From: Kribbella catacumbae DSM 19601
GTDB taxonomy: Bacteria; Actinomycetota; Actinomycetes; Propionibacteriales; Kribbellaceae
DNA: 64,000 nucleotides
Assembly: GCF_000372465.1 (NCBI RefSeq)
Contig: NZ_AQUZ01000001.1
Coordinates: forward strand, 62,001 to 126,000
Reading direction: 5' to 3'
A program made the translations under genes and the position numbers. Under the pieces are notes generated by a model, which worked only from the letters and a program-made list of their open reading frames with translations, was not told the DNA's origin and did no database searches. This document shows, one piece after another, positions 1-7,107 of this stretch (the first letter of the stretch is position 1; every line of letters begins with the position of its first letter).

Positions 1-2
1 CG

Positions 3-25
3 TGAGATCGCGTCTCACGATGAGA
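3..25. promoter_or_regulatory. Clustered TGAGA/TCTCA half-sites, candidate operator
   Basis: Three half-sites alternate in orientation: TGAGA (3-7), TCTCA (13-17) and TGAGA (21-25). They make two overlapping dyads with spacers of 5 and 3 bases. The site lies about 45 bp before the leader peptide of the sulfur operon, where an operator would be expected. It could equally be the end of a hairpin from an upstream gene cut off by the window edge. No regulator can be assigned. Confidence 0.35.
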
Positions 26-70
26 GAATGGGAGTTGATTTACGAGCCGATCGCGCTGAGCATTATCACC

Positions 71-163
71 ATGCTCGCTGCCCGCTCGACTCATCTCGTA
101 GGTCGGATTCACGTCGACCTCGGTCGCATGCGCAGCGCCATCTGTTGTCCTTCGATGCTCTGA
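71..163 (+). CDS. Cysteine leader peptide of the sulfate-assimilation operon
   Basis: A 30-codon ORF (ATG 71, TGA 161) carries RIHVDLGRMRSAICC near its end, with two consecutive TGT cysteine codons at 143-148. The HVDLxR...SAxC pattern is that of the short 'putative leader peptides' known upstream of sulfur genes in Streptomyces, and of the cysteine-responsive uORFs of mycobacteria. Translation presumably senses Cys-tRNA supply and controls the downstream operon: slow decoding at the Cys pair when cysteine is scarce would change the RNA fold between the peptide and sir. A second in-frame ATG at 128 gives an 11-codon version. The match to the family is by eye; the regulatory role is inferred from position and family. 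Confidence 0.72.
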   Translation: MLAARSTHLVGRIHVDLGRMRSAICCPSML

Positions 164-173
164 CAGCCACCCC

Positions 174-234
174 GCTCGAAACATCTGCTGGGTGCGCACC
201 GCGCAGACCAGATCGAATCGACGACGCTTCGAGC
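174..234 (+). promoter_or_regulatory. Structured leader RNA between leader peptide and sir
   Basis: An outer stem pairs GCTCGAA (174-180) with TTCGAGC (228-234). Inside it, TCTGC (184-188) pairs with GCAGA (203-207) around the palindrome GGTGCGCACC (191-200). The fold starts 11 nt after the leader-peptide stop, so a ribosome stalled at the Cys codons could affect it. The sir start follows about 48 nt later with an AGGACAAGGA region upstream. The pairing is seen in the sequence; attenuation is inferred. Confidence 0.5.
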
Positions 235-282
235 TAGCCTCACGCGGACGCACCTGTCTCTAGGACAAGGACACCGTTCCGG

Positions 283-1983
283 ATGACTGGCGTCTCCTCA
301 CCGCAAACCGGCACCGCCCGCAAACCCGCTCGCCCCCGTAAGGGCAAGGGCGAAGGTCAGTGGGCGCTCGGCTATCGCGAGCCACTGAACAAGAACGAAG
401 AGAACAAGAAGAACGACGACGGCCTGAACGTCCGGGCCCGGATCGAGAACATCTATGCCCACCGGGGGTTCGACTCGATCGACCCCGCCGATCTGCGCGG
501 CCGGTTCCGCTGGTGGGGGCTCTACACCCAGCGCAAGCCCGGGATCGACGGCGGCAAGACCGCCACGCTGGAGCCGGAGGAGCTGGACGACAAGTACTTC
601 ATGCTCCGGGTCCGGATCGAGGGCGGCCAGCTCAGCACCGAGCAGCTGCGGGTGATCGCCGAGGTGTCCAGCACCTACGCGCGGGACACCGCCGACATCA
701 CCGACCGGCAGAACATCCAGCTGCACTGGATCCGGGTCGAGGACGTACCGGCCATCTGGCAGAAGCTGGAGGCGGTCGGGCTCTACACCACCGAGGCCTG
801 TGGCGACGTCCCGCGCGTCATCATCTCCAGCCCGGTCGCCGGCATCGCCGCGGACGAGATCATCGACCCGACGCCGGCCATCGACGACATCGTCGAGCGG
901 TACATCGGCAGCGCTGAGTTCTCCAACCTGCCGCGCAAGTTCAAGACCGCGATGACCGGCCACCCGTCCCACGACGTGGTGCCGGAGGTCAACGACATCA
1001 GCTTCGTCGGCGTTGTCCACCCCGAACATGGCCCCGGCTTCGACCTGTGGGTCGGCGGCGGCCTGTCCACCAACCCGATGCTCGCCCAGCGCGTCGGGGC
1101 GTGGATCCCGCTGGACGAGGTGCACCTGGCCTGGAAGGGCGTCGTCGGCATCTTCCGCGACTACGGCTACCGCCGGCTGCGGACCCGGGCCCGGTTGAAG
1201 TACCTGGTCGCCGACTGGGGCATGGAGAAGTTCCGCGAGATCCTCGAGAGCGACAAGTACCTCGGCCGCAAGCTCATCGACGGACCCGCGCCGGAGATCC
1301 CCGCAGTACAGGGTGATCACGTCGGCGTGCACAAGCAGAAGGACGGCCGGTACTTTGTCGGCGTCGCGCCCGTCGTCGGGCGGGTCTCCGGCAGCTCGCT
1401 GGCCAAGGTGGCCGACGTCGTCGCGGCGCACGGGTCGGACCGGATCCGGACCACCGCGCAGCAGAAGTTCATCGTGCTGGATGTCGAGGAGGCGCAGGTC
1501 GAGTCGCTGGTCGCCCAGCTGGCCGAACTCGGCTACCAGGCCCGGCCGTCGGCCTGGCGGCAGAACACGATGGCCTGCACGGGGATCGAGTTCTGCAAGC
1601 TGGCGATCGTCGAGACGAAGGCCCGCGCGGCCGAGTTGATCGGCGAGCTGGAGGAGCGGATCCCCGACCTGGACGTGCCGATCACGGTCAACGTGAACGG
1701 CTGCCCGAACTCCTGCGCCCGGATCCAGGTCGCCGACATCGGCCTCAAGGGCCAGCTGGTGCTGGATGCCGACGGCAAGCAGGTGCCGGGCTACCAGGTG
1801 CACCTCGGTGGCGGGCTCGGGCTGGACGCCGGCTTCGGCCGGAAGCTGCGCGGTCACAAGGTGACCTCCGAAGGACTCGCCGACTACGTCGAGCGGGTCA
1901 CCCAGAACTACCTGAAAGAGCGGTCCGAGGGCGAACGCTTCGCCCAGTGGGTCGTCCGTGCCGAGGAAGGAGCGTTGCAATGA
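283..1983 (+). CDS. sir: Ferredoxin-dependent sulfite (or nitrite) reductase
   Basis: Reduces sulfite to sulfide with six electrons, probably from ferredoxin, using coupled siroheme and a [4Fe-4S] cluster in the cytoplasm. The 566 residues match the NirA/SirA family length. The cluster/siroheme cysteines are visible as C432-x5-C438 (ACTGIEFCKLA) and C474-x3-C478 (NGCPNSCAR). The two-fold ferredoxin-like/siroheme repeat arrangement is consistent with TARLR- and DRQN-type segments in the N-terminal half (ITDRQNIQLHW). The genomic context (cysH, cysD, cysN, sirohydrochlorin chelatase) makes sulfite, not nitrite, the likely substrate. The start ATG 283 follows a purine-rich AAGGACA stretch. It is probably controlled by the Cys leader peptide upstream. 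Confidence 0.95.
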   Translation: MTGVSSPQTGTARKPARPRKGKGEGQWALGYREPLNKNEENKKNDDGLNVRARIENIYAHRGFDSIDPADLRGRFRWWGLYTQRKPGIDGGKTATLEPEELDDKYFMLRVRIEGGQLSTEQLRVIAEVSSTYARDTADITDRQNIQLHWIRVEDVPAIWQKLEAVGLYTTEACGDVPRVIISSPVAGIAADEIIDPTPAIDDIVERYIGSAEFSNLPRKFKTAMTGHPSHDVVPEVNDISFVGVVHPEHGPGFDLWVGGGLSTNPMLAQRVGAWIPLDEVHLAWKGVVGIFRDYGYRRLRTRARLKYLVADWGMEKFREILESDKYLGRKLIDGPAPEIPAVQGDHVGVHKQKDGRYFVGVAPVVGRVSGSSLAKVADVVAAHGSDRIRTTAQQKFIVLDVEEAQVESLVAQLAELGYQARPSAWRQNTMACTGIEFCKLAIVETKARAAELIGELEERIPDLDVPITVNVNGCPNSCARIQVADIGLKGQLVLDADGKQVPGYQVHLGGGLGLDAGFGRKLRGHKVTSEGLADYVERVTQNYLKERSEGERFAQWVVRAEEGALQ

Positions 1984-2129
1984 GTGAGAGAGCCGCACCG
2001 TTGTACTGCCCGTACTGCGGTGATGAGGACCTTCGTCCTTCCGAAGAGGGCCATGGCGCTTGGGAGTGCCGGCCCTGTGCACGGGTGTTCCAGCTGAAGA
2101 TGATCGGACTGCGGGTGACGGTGGAATGA
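1980..2129 (+). CDS. Small zinc-ribbon protein in the sulfur operon
   Basis: A 49-residue protein starting at ATG 1980, which overlaps the sir stop by 4 bp (ATGA). Its own stop overlaps the cysH start the same way. Two CxxC pairs (YCPYCG and ECRPCA) separated by about 20 residues form a probable zinc ribbon. The tight coupling between sir and cysH argues it is a real gene of the pathway. The function is unknown; a role as a metal-binding partner or regulator of sulfite reductase or APS reductase is only a guess. An in-frame ATG at 1947 lies inside sir and is less likely as start. Confidence 0.8.
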   Translation: MSERAAPLYCPYCGDEDLRPSEEGHGAWECRPCARVFQLKMIGLRVTVE

Positions 2130-2812
2130 GTACTGACTTGAAGACGATCGCCGAAGAGGCGAACGAACGACTAGCCGACGCCTCGGCGCTGGAAGTGCTG
2201 GCGTGGGCGCGGGAGACCTTCGGCGACGAGCTGGTGGTGACCGCGTCGATGGCGGACGGGGCACTGCCCCACCTCGCGGCCGAGGCGGCCCCTGGCGTCG
2301 ACGTACTGTTCCTCGACACGGGCTACCACTTCGCCGAGACCATCGGCACCCGGGACGCGGTCGCCGCGACCCTCCCGATCAACCTGATCAACGCCACCCC
2401 GAAGCAGACCGTCGCCGAGCAGGACGCGGAGTACGGCAAGGACCTGTTCGCTCGCGAGCCCGACAAGTGCTGCGCGATGCGCAAGGTCGAGCCGCTGAAC
2501 CGGGTTCTGTCGGGCTACAAGGCCTGGGTCACCGGCGTACGCCGGGAAGAGGCGCCGACCCGCGCGAACACCCAGATCGTCGAGTACGACGAGAAGCGCG
2601 ACATGGTGAAGCTGAACCCGATCGCCCCTTGGACGCAGGAAGACCTCGACGGCTACATCAACGACAACGGCGTGCTGGTGAACCTGCTGCAGTACGACGG
2701 CTACCCGTCGATCGGCTGCCAGCCATGCACCAAGCAGGTCGCTCCGGGCGAGGATCCGCGCAGCGGGCGCTGGGCCGGCCAGGGCAAGATCGAATGCGGG
2801 TTGCACACATGA
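2126..2812 (+). CDS. cysH: Adenylylsulfate (APS)/PAPS reductase
   Basis: Reduces activated sulfate to sulfite with thioredoxin or glutathione. The 228-residue protein carries the double cysteine C115-C116 (DKCCAMRKVEPL) and C198-x2-C201 (GCQPCT), which hold the [4Fe-4S] cluster of APS reductases. The C-terminal ECGLHT holds the catalytic C224. The Fe-S pairs and the absence of an APS kinase (cysC) gene in the operon favour APS as substrate. ATG 2126 is chosen because it overlaps the stop of the zinc-ribbon gene (ATGA). An in-frame upstream ATG at 2060 would overlap that gene almost completely. The stop overlaps the cysD start by 4 bp. Confidence 0.93.
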   Translation: MSTDLKTIAEEANERLADASALEVLAWARETFGDELVVTASMADGALPHLAAEAAPGVDVLFLDTGYHFAETIGTRDAVAATLPINLINATPKQTVAEQDAEYGKDLFAREPDKCCAMRKVEPLNRVLSGYKAWVTGVRREEAPTRANTQIVEYDEKRDMVKLNPIAPWTQEDLDGYINDNGVLVNLLQYDGYPSIGCQPCTKQVAPGEDPRSGRWAGQGKIECGLHT

Positions 2813-3744
2813 CCGCCGTTTACGAAACGTCTCCCACGCCCTCGACCCAGTCGATCGTGACCGAGCTGGACGCGCTGGAGAGCGAGTCGATCTTCGTCTT
2901 CCGGGAGGTGGCAGCCGAGTTCGAGCGGCCGGTGATCCTCTTCTCCGGTGGCAAGGACTCGATCGTGATGCTGCACCTGGCGCGCAAGGCGTTCGCACCG
3001 GCGCCGGTGCCGTTCACCTTGCTGCACGTCGACACCGGGCACAACTTCCAAGAGGTGCTCGACTACCGCGACGCCACCGTCGCCGCTCTCGGGCTGCGGC
3101 TCGAGGTGGCGAAGGTCGAGGACTACCTGGCCGACGGCCGGCTGCGCGAACGCTCCGACGGCACCCGCAACCAGCTGCAGACGATTCCGTTGCTCGATGC
3201 AATCAACGGGCACCGGTTCGACGCTGTCTTCGGTGGCGGCCGCCGCGACGAGGAACGCGCTCGCGCCAAGGAGCGGATCTACAGCCTCCGCGACGAGTTC
3301 GGCCAGTGGGACCCGCGCAACCAGCGGCCCGAGTTGTGGTCGCTGTACAACGGCAAGCACAAGCCGGGCGAGCACGTCCGGGTGTTCCCGCTGTCGAACT
3401 GGACCGAGCTGGACATCTGGAACTACATCGAGCGCGAGCAGATCCCGCTGCCGAGCATCTACTACGCCCACGAGCGGGACGTGTTCGAGCGCGACGGCAT
3501 GTTGCTTGCCGTCGGCCCCTACTCGCAGCCGAGATCCGGTGAGACGGTTTCCAGTCGGCTGGTCAGGTACCGGACGGTCGGCGACATGTCCTGCACCGGC
3601 GCGGTCGCGTCGACCGCGGCCTCCCCTGCGGAGGTCGTGATCGAGGTCGCCGCCAGCGAGATCACCGAGCGTGGCGCCACCCGCGCCGACGACCGGGCCA
3701 GCGAAGCCGCGATGGAAGACCGCAAACGAGAGGGGTACTTCTGA
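2809..3744 (+). CDS. cysD: Sulfate adenylyltransferase subunit 2
   Basis: Small catalytic subunit of ATP sulfurylase, which makes APS from sulfate and ATP together with CysN. The 311-residue length is typical. The PP-loop of the ATP-pyrophosphatase fold is seen as FSGGKDSIVMLHL near residues 45-57. Further family segments are VDTGHNF, FGGGRRDEERARAKER and the C-terminal KREGYF. ATG 2809 overlaps the cysH stop, and the CysD stop overlaps the CysN start by one base (TGATG), so the two subunits are translationally coupled. Confidence 0.96.
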   Translation: MTAVYETSPTPSTQSIVTELDALESESIFVFREVAAEFERPVILFSGGKDSIVMLHLARKAFAPAPVPFTLLHVDTGHNFQEVLDYRDATVAALGLRLEVAKVEDYLADGRLRERSDGTRNQLQTIPLLDAINGHRFDAVFGGGRRDEERARAKERIYSLRDEFGQWDPRNQRPELWSLYNGKHKPGEHVRVFPLSNWTELDIWNYIEREQIPLPSIYYAHERDVFERDGMLLAVGPYSQPRSGETVSSRLVRYRTVGDMSCTGAVASTAASPAEVVIEVAASEITERGATRADDRASEAAMEDRKREGYF

Positions 3745-5030
3745 TGAGCACCCTGCTACGTCTCGCCACGGCGGGCTCGGTGGACGACGGCAAGTCGACC
3801 CTGGTCGGCCGGCTGCTGCACGACTGCAAGGCGATCCTCGCCGACCAGATCGCGCACGTGCAGACGGTTTCCGAGGCCCGTGGCGGTGACTTCGACTTCG
3901 CCCTGCTCACCGACGGCCTACGCGCCGAACGCGAACAAGGCATCACCATCGACGTCGCCTACCGGTACTTCGCCACCGACAAGCGCTCGTTCATCCTGGC
4001 CGACTGCCCCGGGCACGTGCAGTACACCCGGAACACGGTGACCGGCGCGTCGACCGCGGATGTCGTGATCATCCTGGTCGACGCGCGGCACGGCGTACTG
4101 GAGCAGACCCGGCGGCACCTCGCCGTGGCCGGGCTGCTGCGGGTGCCTCACGTAGTACTGGCCGTCAACAAGATCGATCTCGTCGGGTACGACGAGGCGG
4201 TCTTCAAGGGCATCGGCAAGGACGTCTCGCAACTCGCCGACCAGCTCGGGATCGCCGACGTCCAAGCGATCCCGGTCTCCGCGCTCGTCGGCGACAACGT
4301 CGTGGAGCGCTCTCCCGAGACCGCCTGGTACGACGGACCGACCCTGCTGGAATACCTGGAGAACGCGACCGGCCGCGACGACATCTCGGCCCGGCCGCTG
4401 CGCTTCCCGGTCCAGTACGTGATCCGCCCGCAAACCGACGACCAGTACCGTGACTACCGCGGCTACACCGGAACAGTTGCCTCCGGCACCGTCTCGGTCG
4501 GCGACGAGGTGATCGTCCTGCCCGCAGGCCGCCGTACCTCGGTGTCCGGCATCGACCGTGCGGTCATCAGCGCCACCAGTACTGCGGTCGCCGAGCGCCC
4601 GTCCGCCGTCGCCGGCGAAGCCGTCACCGTCCGGCTCGCTGACGACCTCGACGTCGCCCGCGGCTCGGTCATCGTCGCCGCCGACTCCTCCCCCGGCACC
4701 CGCCGCGAGCTGCTCGCCACCGTGTGCTGGCTGTCGGACCGCCCACTCACCGTGGGTGCCCGGCTGCTGATCAAGCACACCACCACTACCGCCCAGGCCA
4801 TCGTCACCAAGATCAACGGTGCACTTGATCTGGACACGCTCGGAGTCATCGACGCCACCGGGCTCGACCTGAACGACATCGGCAAGGTGCAACTCAAGAT
4901 CGCCGCACCGCTGGCCGCCGATCCGTACTCCAGCAACAACATCACCGGATCCTTCCTGCTGATCGACGCCCACGACGGGTGGACGCTGGCGGCCGGCATG
5001 ATCGACGACGAAGAAGGGGAACTGCTGTGA
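3744..5030 (+). CDS. cysN: Sulfate adenylyltransferase subunit 1 (GTPase)
   Basis: EF-Tu-like GTPase subunit of ATP sulfurylase; GTP hydrolysis drives APS formation by CysD. G1 is GSVDDGKSTL (residues about 10-20), G3 is ADCPGHVQYT and G4 is AVNKIDLV. These are followed by two beta-barrel domains. At 428 residues it is complete but has no C-terminal APS-kinase (CysC) domain, unlike the bifunctional CysNC of mycobacteria. This fits an APS-reducing pathway. ATG 3744 shares a base with the cysD stop; the stop overlaps the next gene in GTGA. Confidence 0.95.
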   Translation: MSTLLRLATAGSVDDGKSTLVGRLLHDCKAILADQIAHVQTVSEARGGDFDFALLTDGLRAEREQGITIDVAYRYFATDKRSFILADCPGHVQYTRNTVTGASTADVVIILVDARHGVLEQTRRHLAVAGLLRVPHVVLAVNKIDLVGYDEAVFKGIGKDVSQLADQLGIADVQAIPVSALVGDNVVERSPETAWYDGPTLLEYLENATGRDDISARPLRFPVQYVIRPQTDDQYRDYRGYTGTVASGTVSVGDEVIVLPAGRRTSVSGIDRAVISATSTAVAERPSAVAGEAVTVRLADDLDVARGSVIVAADSSPGTRRELLATVCWLSDRPLTVGARLLIKHTTTTAQAIVTKINGALDLDTLGVIDATGLDLNDIGKVQLKIAAPLAADPYSSNNITGSFLLIDAHDGWTLAAGMIDDEEGELL

Positions 5031-5821
5031 CTGCTCCAGCGCTCGTGATCCTCGCCCACGGCAGCCGCGATCCGCGTTCGGCCGCCACCGTCCACTCGCT
5101 GGTCAAGTGCCTGCGTGACCTGCGCGACGACCTGCGGATCGAAGCCTCCTTCCTCGACCACTGCCCGCCCACGCCGTACCAGAAGATCGGCAAGCTCGCC
5201 GCCGAGGGTGTCGAAGAGGTCGTCATCCTGCCGCTGCTGCTGTCCAGCGCCTTCCACGCCCGGGTCGACATCCCGGCCGTCGTCGACGAGGCCCGCAGCC
5301 GGTTCCCGGATCTGCGGATCATCGCCTCCGACGTCCTCGGGTACGACGACACGCTGCTCGACGTACTGGATCGCAGGATGCGGGCCGAGCTCAAGGACGG
5401 CCGGGTGCGCGAACTCGACGCGCTCGTGCTGGCCTGCGCCGGATCCAGCGACGCCCAGGCGAACGCGGCCATCACCCGACTCGCCCGCCTCTGGGGCCAG
5501 CGTCACAAGCTGCCCGTCACGGCTGCCTTCACCGCCGCCGCAACCCCGAGCCCGGCCGAGGCTGTCCTCCAGTGGCGACTCGAAGGCCGCCGCCACGTCG
5601 CAGTCGGGTCGTTCTTCCTGGCACCCGGCGTCCTGCCGGACCGAGCCGAACAGACGTCCCGCAAGGCCGGTGCCGTCGCCGTCTCCCGCCCTCTCGGCGT
5701 GAGCGCAGAGGTAGCCCGCCTGGTCCTCCTCCGCTACGGCGTAGCCGGCCTAGACCTACTCACCTTGGTGCCGGCCCCCCGCCCACAACTCCTCCGCCCG
5801 GAGTTGGTCCGCACCGCCTGA
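5027..5821 (+). CDS. Sirohydrochlorin ferrochelatase (CbiX/SirB-like)
   Basis: Inserts iron into sirohydrochlorin to make the siroheme needed by the sulfite reductase at the head of the operon. The protein begins with the CbiX signature ILAHGSRDP, whose His binds metal. It has two CbiX-like halves within 264 residues; the second begins near ALVLACAGSSD. GTG 5027 is the likely start because it overlaps the cysN stop (GTGA). An upstream in-frame ATG at 4979 lies inside cysN. It ends the operon, just ahead of a strong hairpin. Confidence 0.88.
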   Translation: MTAPALVILAHGSRDPRSAATVHSLVKCLRDLRDDLRIEASFLDHCPPTPYQKIGKLAAEGVEEVVILPLLLSSAFHARVDIPAVVDEARSRFPDLRIIASDVLGYDDTLLDVLDRRMRAELKDGRVRELDALVLACAGSSDAQANAAITRLARLWGQRHKLPVTAAFTAAATPSPAEAVLQWRLEGRRHVAVGSFFLAPGVLPDRAEQTSRKAGAVAVSRPLGVSAEVARLVLLRYGVAGLDLLTLVPAPRPQLLRPELVRTA

Positions 5822-5866
5822 CCTCCGCCACACCGGCTGACCTCCTCCACACCGCCTGACCTCCTC

Positions 5867-5900
5867 CGCCCCGACGACCGCATCCCTGGTCGTCGGGGCG
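5867..5900 (+). terminator. Hairpin terminator after the sulfur operon
   Basis: Perfect 13-bp stem (CGCCCCGACGACC / GGTCGTCGGGGCG) with an 8-nt loop, 46 nt after the chelatase stop. There is no T-tract, as is usual in actinobacteria. The 45 nt before it are a short repetitive CCTCC(A/G)CC..CACCG(C/G)CTGA stretch. Confidence 0.75.
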
Positions 5901-5904
5901 CGGA

Positions 5905-5985
5905 CGTGCACGCATGCACACCCTCGCCCAGCAAACGCTTCCCTCGGCGTGTCGCGACCTGGCCAGAGGGCTGTGCGTGCGTGGC
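5905..5985. repeat. Structured intergenic repeat, copy A
   Basis: About 80 nt closely related to copy B at 6994-7074 in the same orientation. Both share an identical CCCTCGGCGTGTCGC core (5941-5955 here) and GTGCACGCAT-type ends. In copy A, 5909-5925 can pair with 5966-5983 to give a 17-bp stem with one bulge and one G-U pair. The repeat ends about 14 nt from the stop of the DUF559 gene on the minus strand, so it may act as a 3'-end element. Its identity is unknown. Confidence 0.65.
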
Positions 5986-5998
5986 GGTCCGGCAAACG

Positions 5999-6880
5999 TC
6001 AGGCGGCGGCGATACGCGAGGCGGTCGGGATCACCGCGGCTTGGCGGACCGCAGCGTCGAGCGATGTACCGACCCAGGTCTCGTCGAGGATCACGTCCTC
6101 CCACGAGTAGCGCAGCAGCAACCAGCCGCGGATCGCGAGTTCGACATAGCGGCGGCAGTCTTTGCGGAGCGCGGTCCGGCTGCCGTGGTGGGCGAAGCTG
6201 TCCGCCTCGAGCACGATGCGCAGGAACGGATCGGCCAGATCGACGCGGGCGAAGAACGACGCGTCCCTGATCCGGTACTGCGGAACGAAACCCGCGAACC
6301 CGGCGTCGATCACCCGCGCCCTGAGCATCGACTCGAGCGCTGACTCCGCACGGGCGTCAGCCGACGCGGCAACTCGCAGTACGGCGGCGCTACCGGCACC
6401 CCGATCTGCGCGAACTGCGTCTGCCAGCGCAGCCGGATCCACCTTCTTCAAGCGTAAGGCCGAGTCCGCGAGCGCCAACGCCTCTCCGAACGGTAGATGC
6501 CGAGCGCAGTCGATGACCGTCTGGAGGGGCGCCGTGACGCGCTCCGGCAAGCCGGTCTTCGTGCGATGCATGACGCAACTCAGCTCGGTCTCGCGGCGTC
6601 GCTGGGTCCGGCTGATCAGTACGTGCGGCACAAGCGGTCGCGTCACCACCTCGAGACCGTGGTGCAATGCCGCGCTCTGCCGCGCCAGCACTCCACCGTT
6701 CGCGAGGGCGACCGTCAGATCCGAGGGTGCGGTTGGAAGCGCGTAGACGCCCTTCGCCACCCGATCGATCTCGCCGCGCTCAAGCGCCGTACGGATCGAT
6801 CGCGCCGGTGTCAGGCCCGCGAGTTCGGCGTACCGGGCGCTGCCGCCGGCCCTTTGCAAGATCTCCACCACATCGGCCAC
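5999..6880 (-). CDS. AbiEi-type winged-helix plus DUF559 nuclease-fold protein
   Basis: A 293-residue protein. Residues 1-90 look like the AbiEi antitoxin N-terminal domain found in actinobacterial DUF559 proteins (helix-turn-helix, then VAKGVYALP and ALHHGLEVV). Residues about 175-265 form a DUF559/Vsr-like PD-(D/E)xK fold with D214 (ARVDLAD) and E225/D227 (VLEAD), and RKDCRRYVELAIRGW further on. The family is very common in actinobacteria and its role is unsettled; DNA binding with a restriction-like nuclease domain is likely. There is no AbiEii toxin partner nearby, so a toxin-antitoxin role is not supported here. It stands alone between two copies of the same structured repeat. Confidence 0.75.
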   Translation of the reverse strand: MADVVEILQRAGGSARYAELAGLTPARSIRTALERGEIDRVAKGVYALPTAPSDLTVALANGGVLARQSAALHHGLEVVTRPLVPHVLISRTQRRRETELSCVMHRTKTGLPERVTAPLQTVIDCARHLPFGEALALADSALRLKKVDPAALADAVRADRGAGSAAVLRVAASADARAESALESMLRARVIDAGFAGFVPQYRIRDASFFARVDLADPFLRIVLEADSFAHHGSRTALRKDCRRYVELAIRGWLLLRYSWEDVILDETWVGTSLDAAVRQAAVIPTASRIAAA

Positions 6881-6993
6881 CGCCCAAGTCTGCGCCTTCG
6901 AGGCCGAGCCTGCTTTGAGTTATCCACAGGCGAACGAAGCCGCCCGCTCCGAGGGAACGGAGCCGCCCGCCGTTGTCTGCAGGAGGCCCGGAG

Positions 6994-7074
6994 GTGCACG
7001 CATACCCAACTACCCCCGGCAACCGCCTCCCTCGGCGTGTCGCAGGTCGCGCCCGAGGCCGTGCATGCATGGGC
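6994..7074. repeat. Structured intergenic repeat, copy B
   Basis: Second copy of the repeat at 5905-5985. The common core CCCTCGGCGTGTCGC lies at 7029-7043. The ends GTGCACGCAT (6994-7003) and GTGCATGCAT (7061-7070) can pair over 9 of 10 positions, counting G-U. Inside, CCTCGG (7029-7035 region) pairs with CCGAGG (about 7053-7058). It lies about 35 nt past the PPK2 stop, the same relation to a minus-strand gene as copy A. Confidence 0.65.
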
Positions 7075-7107
7075 GCCCGGCACCTGCCAGCCTGCACGGG
7101 CCGGTCG

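Noticed and set aside
28..237. A 69-codon frame at the window start
   Set aside because: It overlaps the leader peptide in another frame, is Arg/Ser/His-rich without coding bias, and has no family. The 71-163 frame is better supported.
298..2319. A 673-codon minus-strand frame opposite sir and cysH
   Set aside because: Antisense shadow: the plus-strand products are unmistakable enzymes with all motifs, and this frame has none.
5999..6880. Type IV (AbiE) toxin-antitoxin pair
   Set aside because: Only the AbiEi-like domain is present, and it is fused to a DUF559 fold. No nucleotidyltransferase toxin gene is adjacent on either strand.
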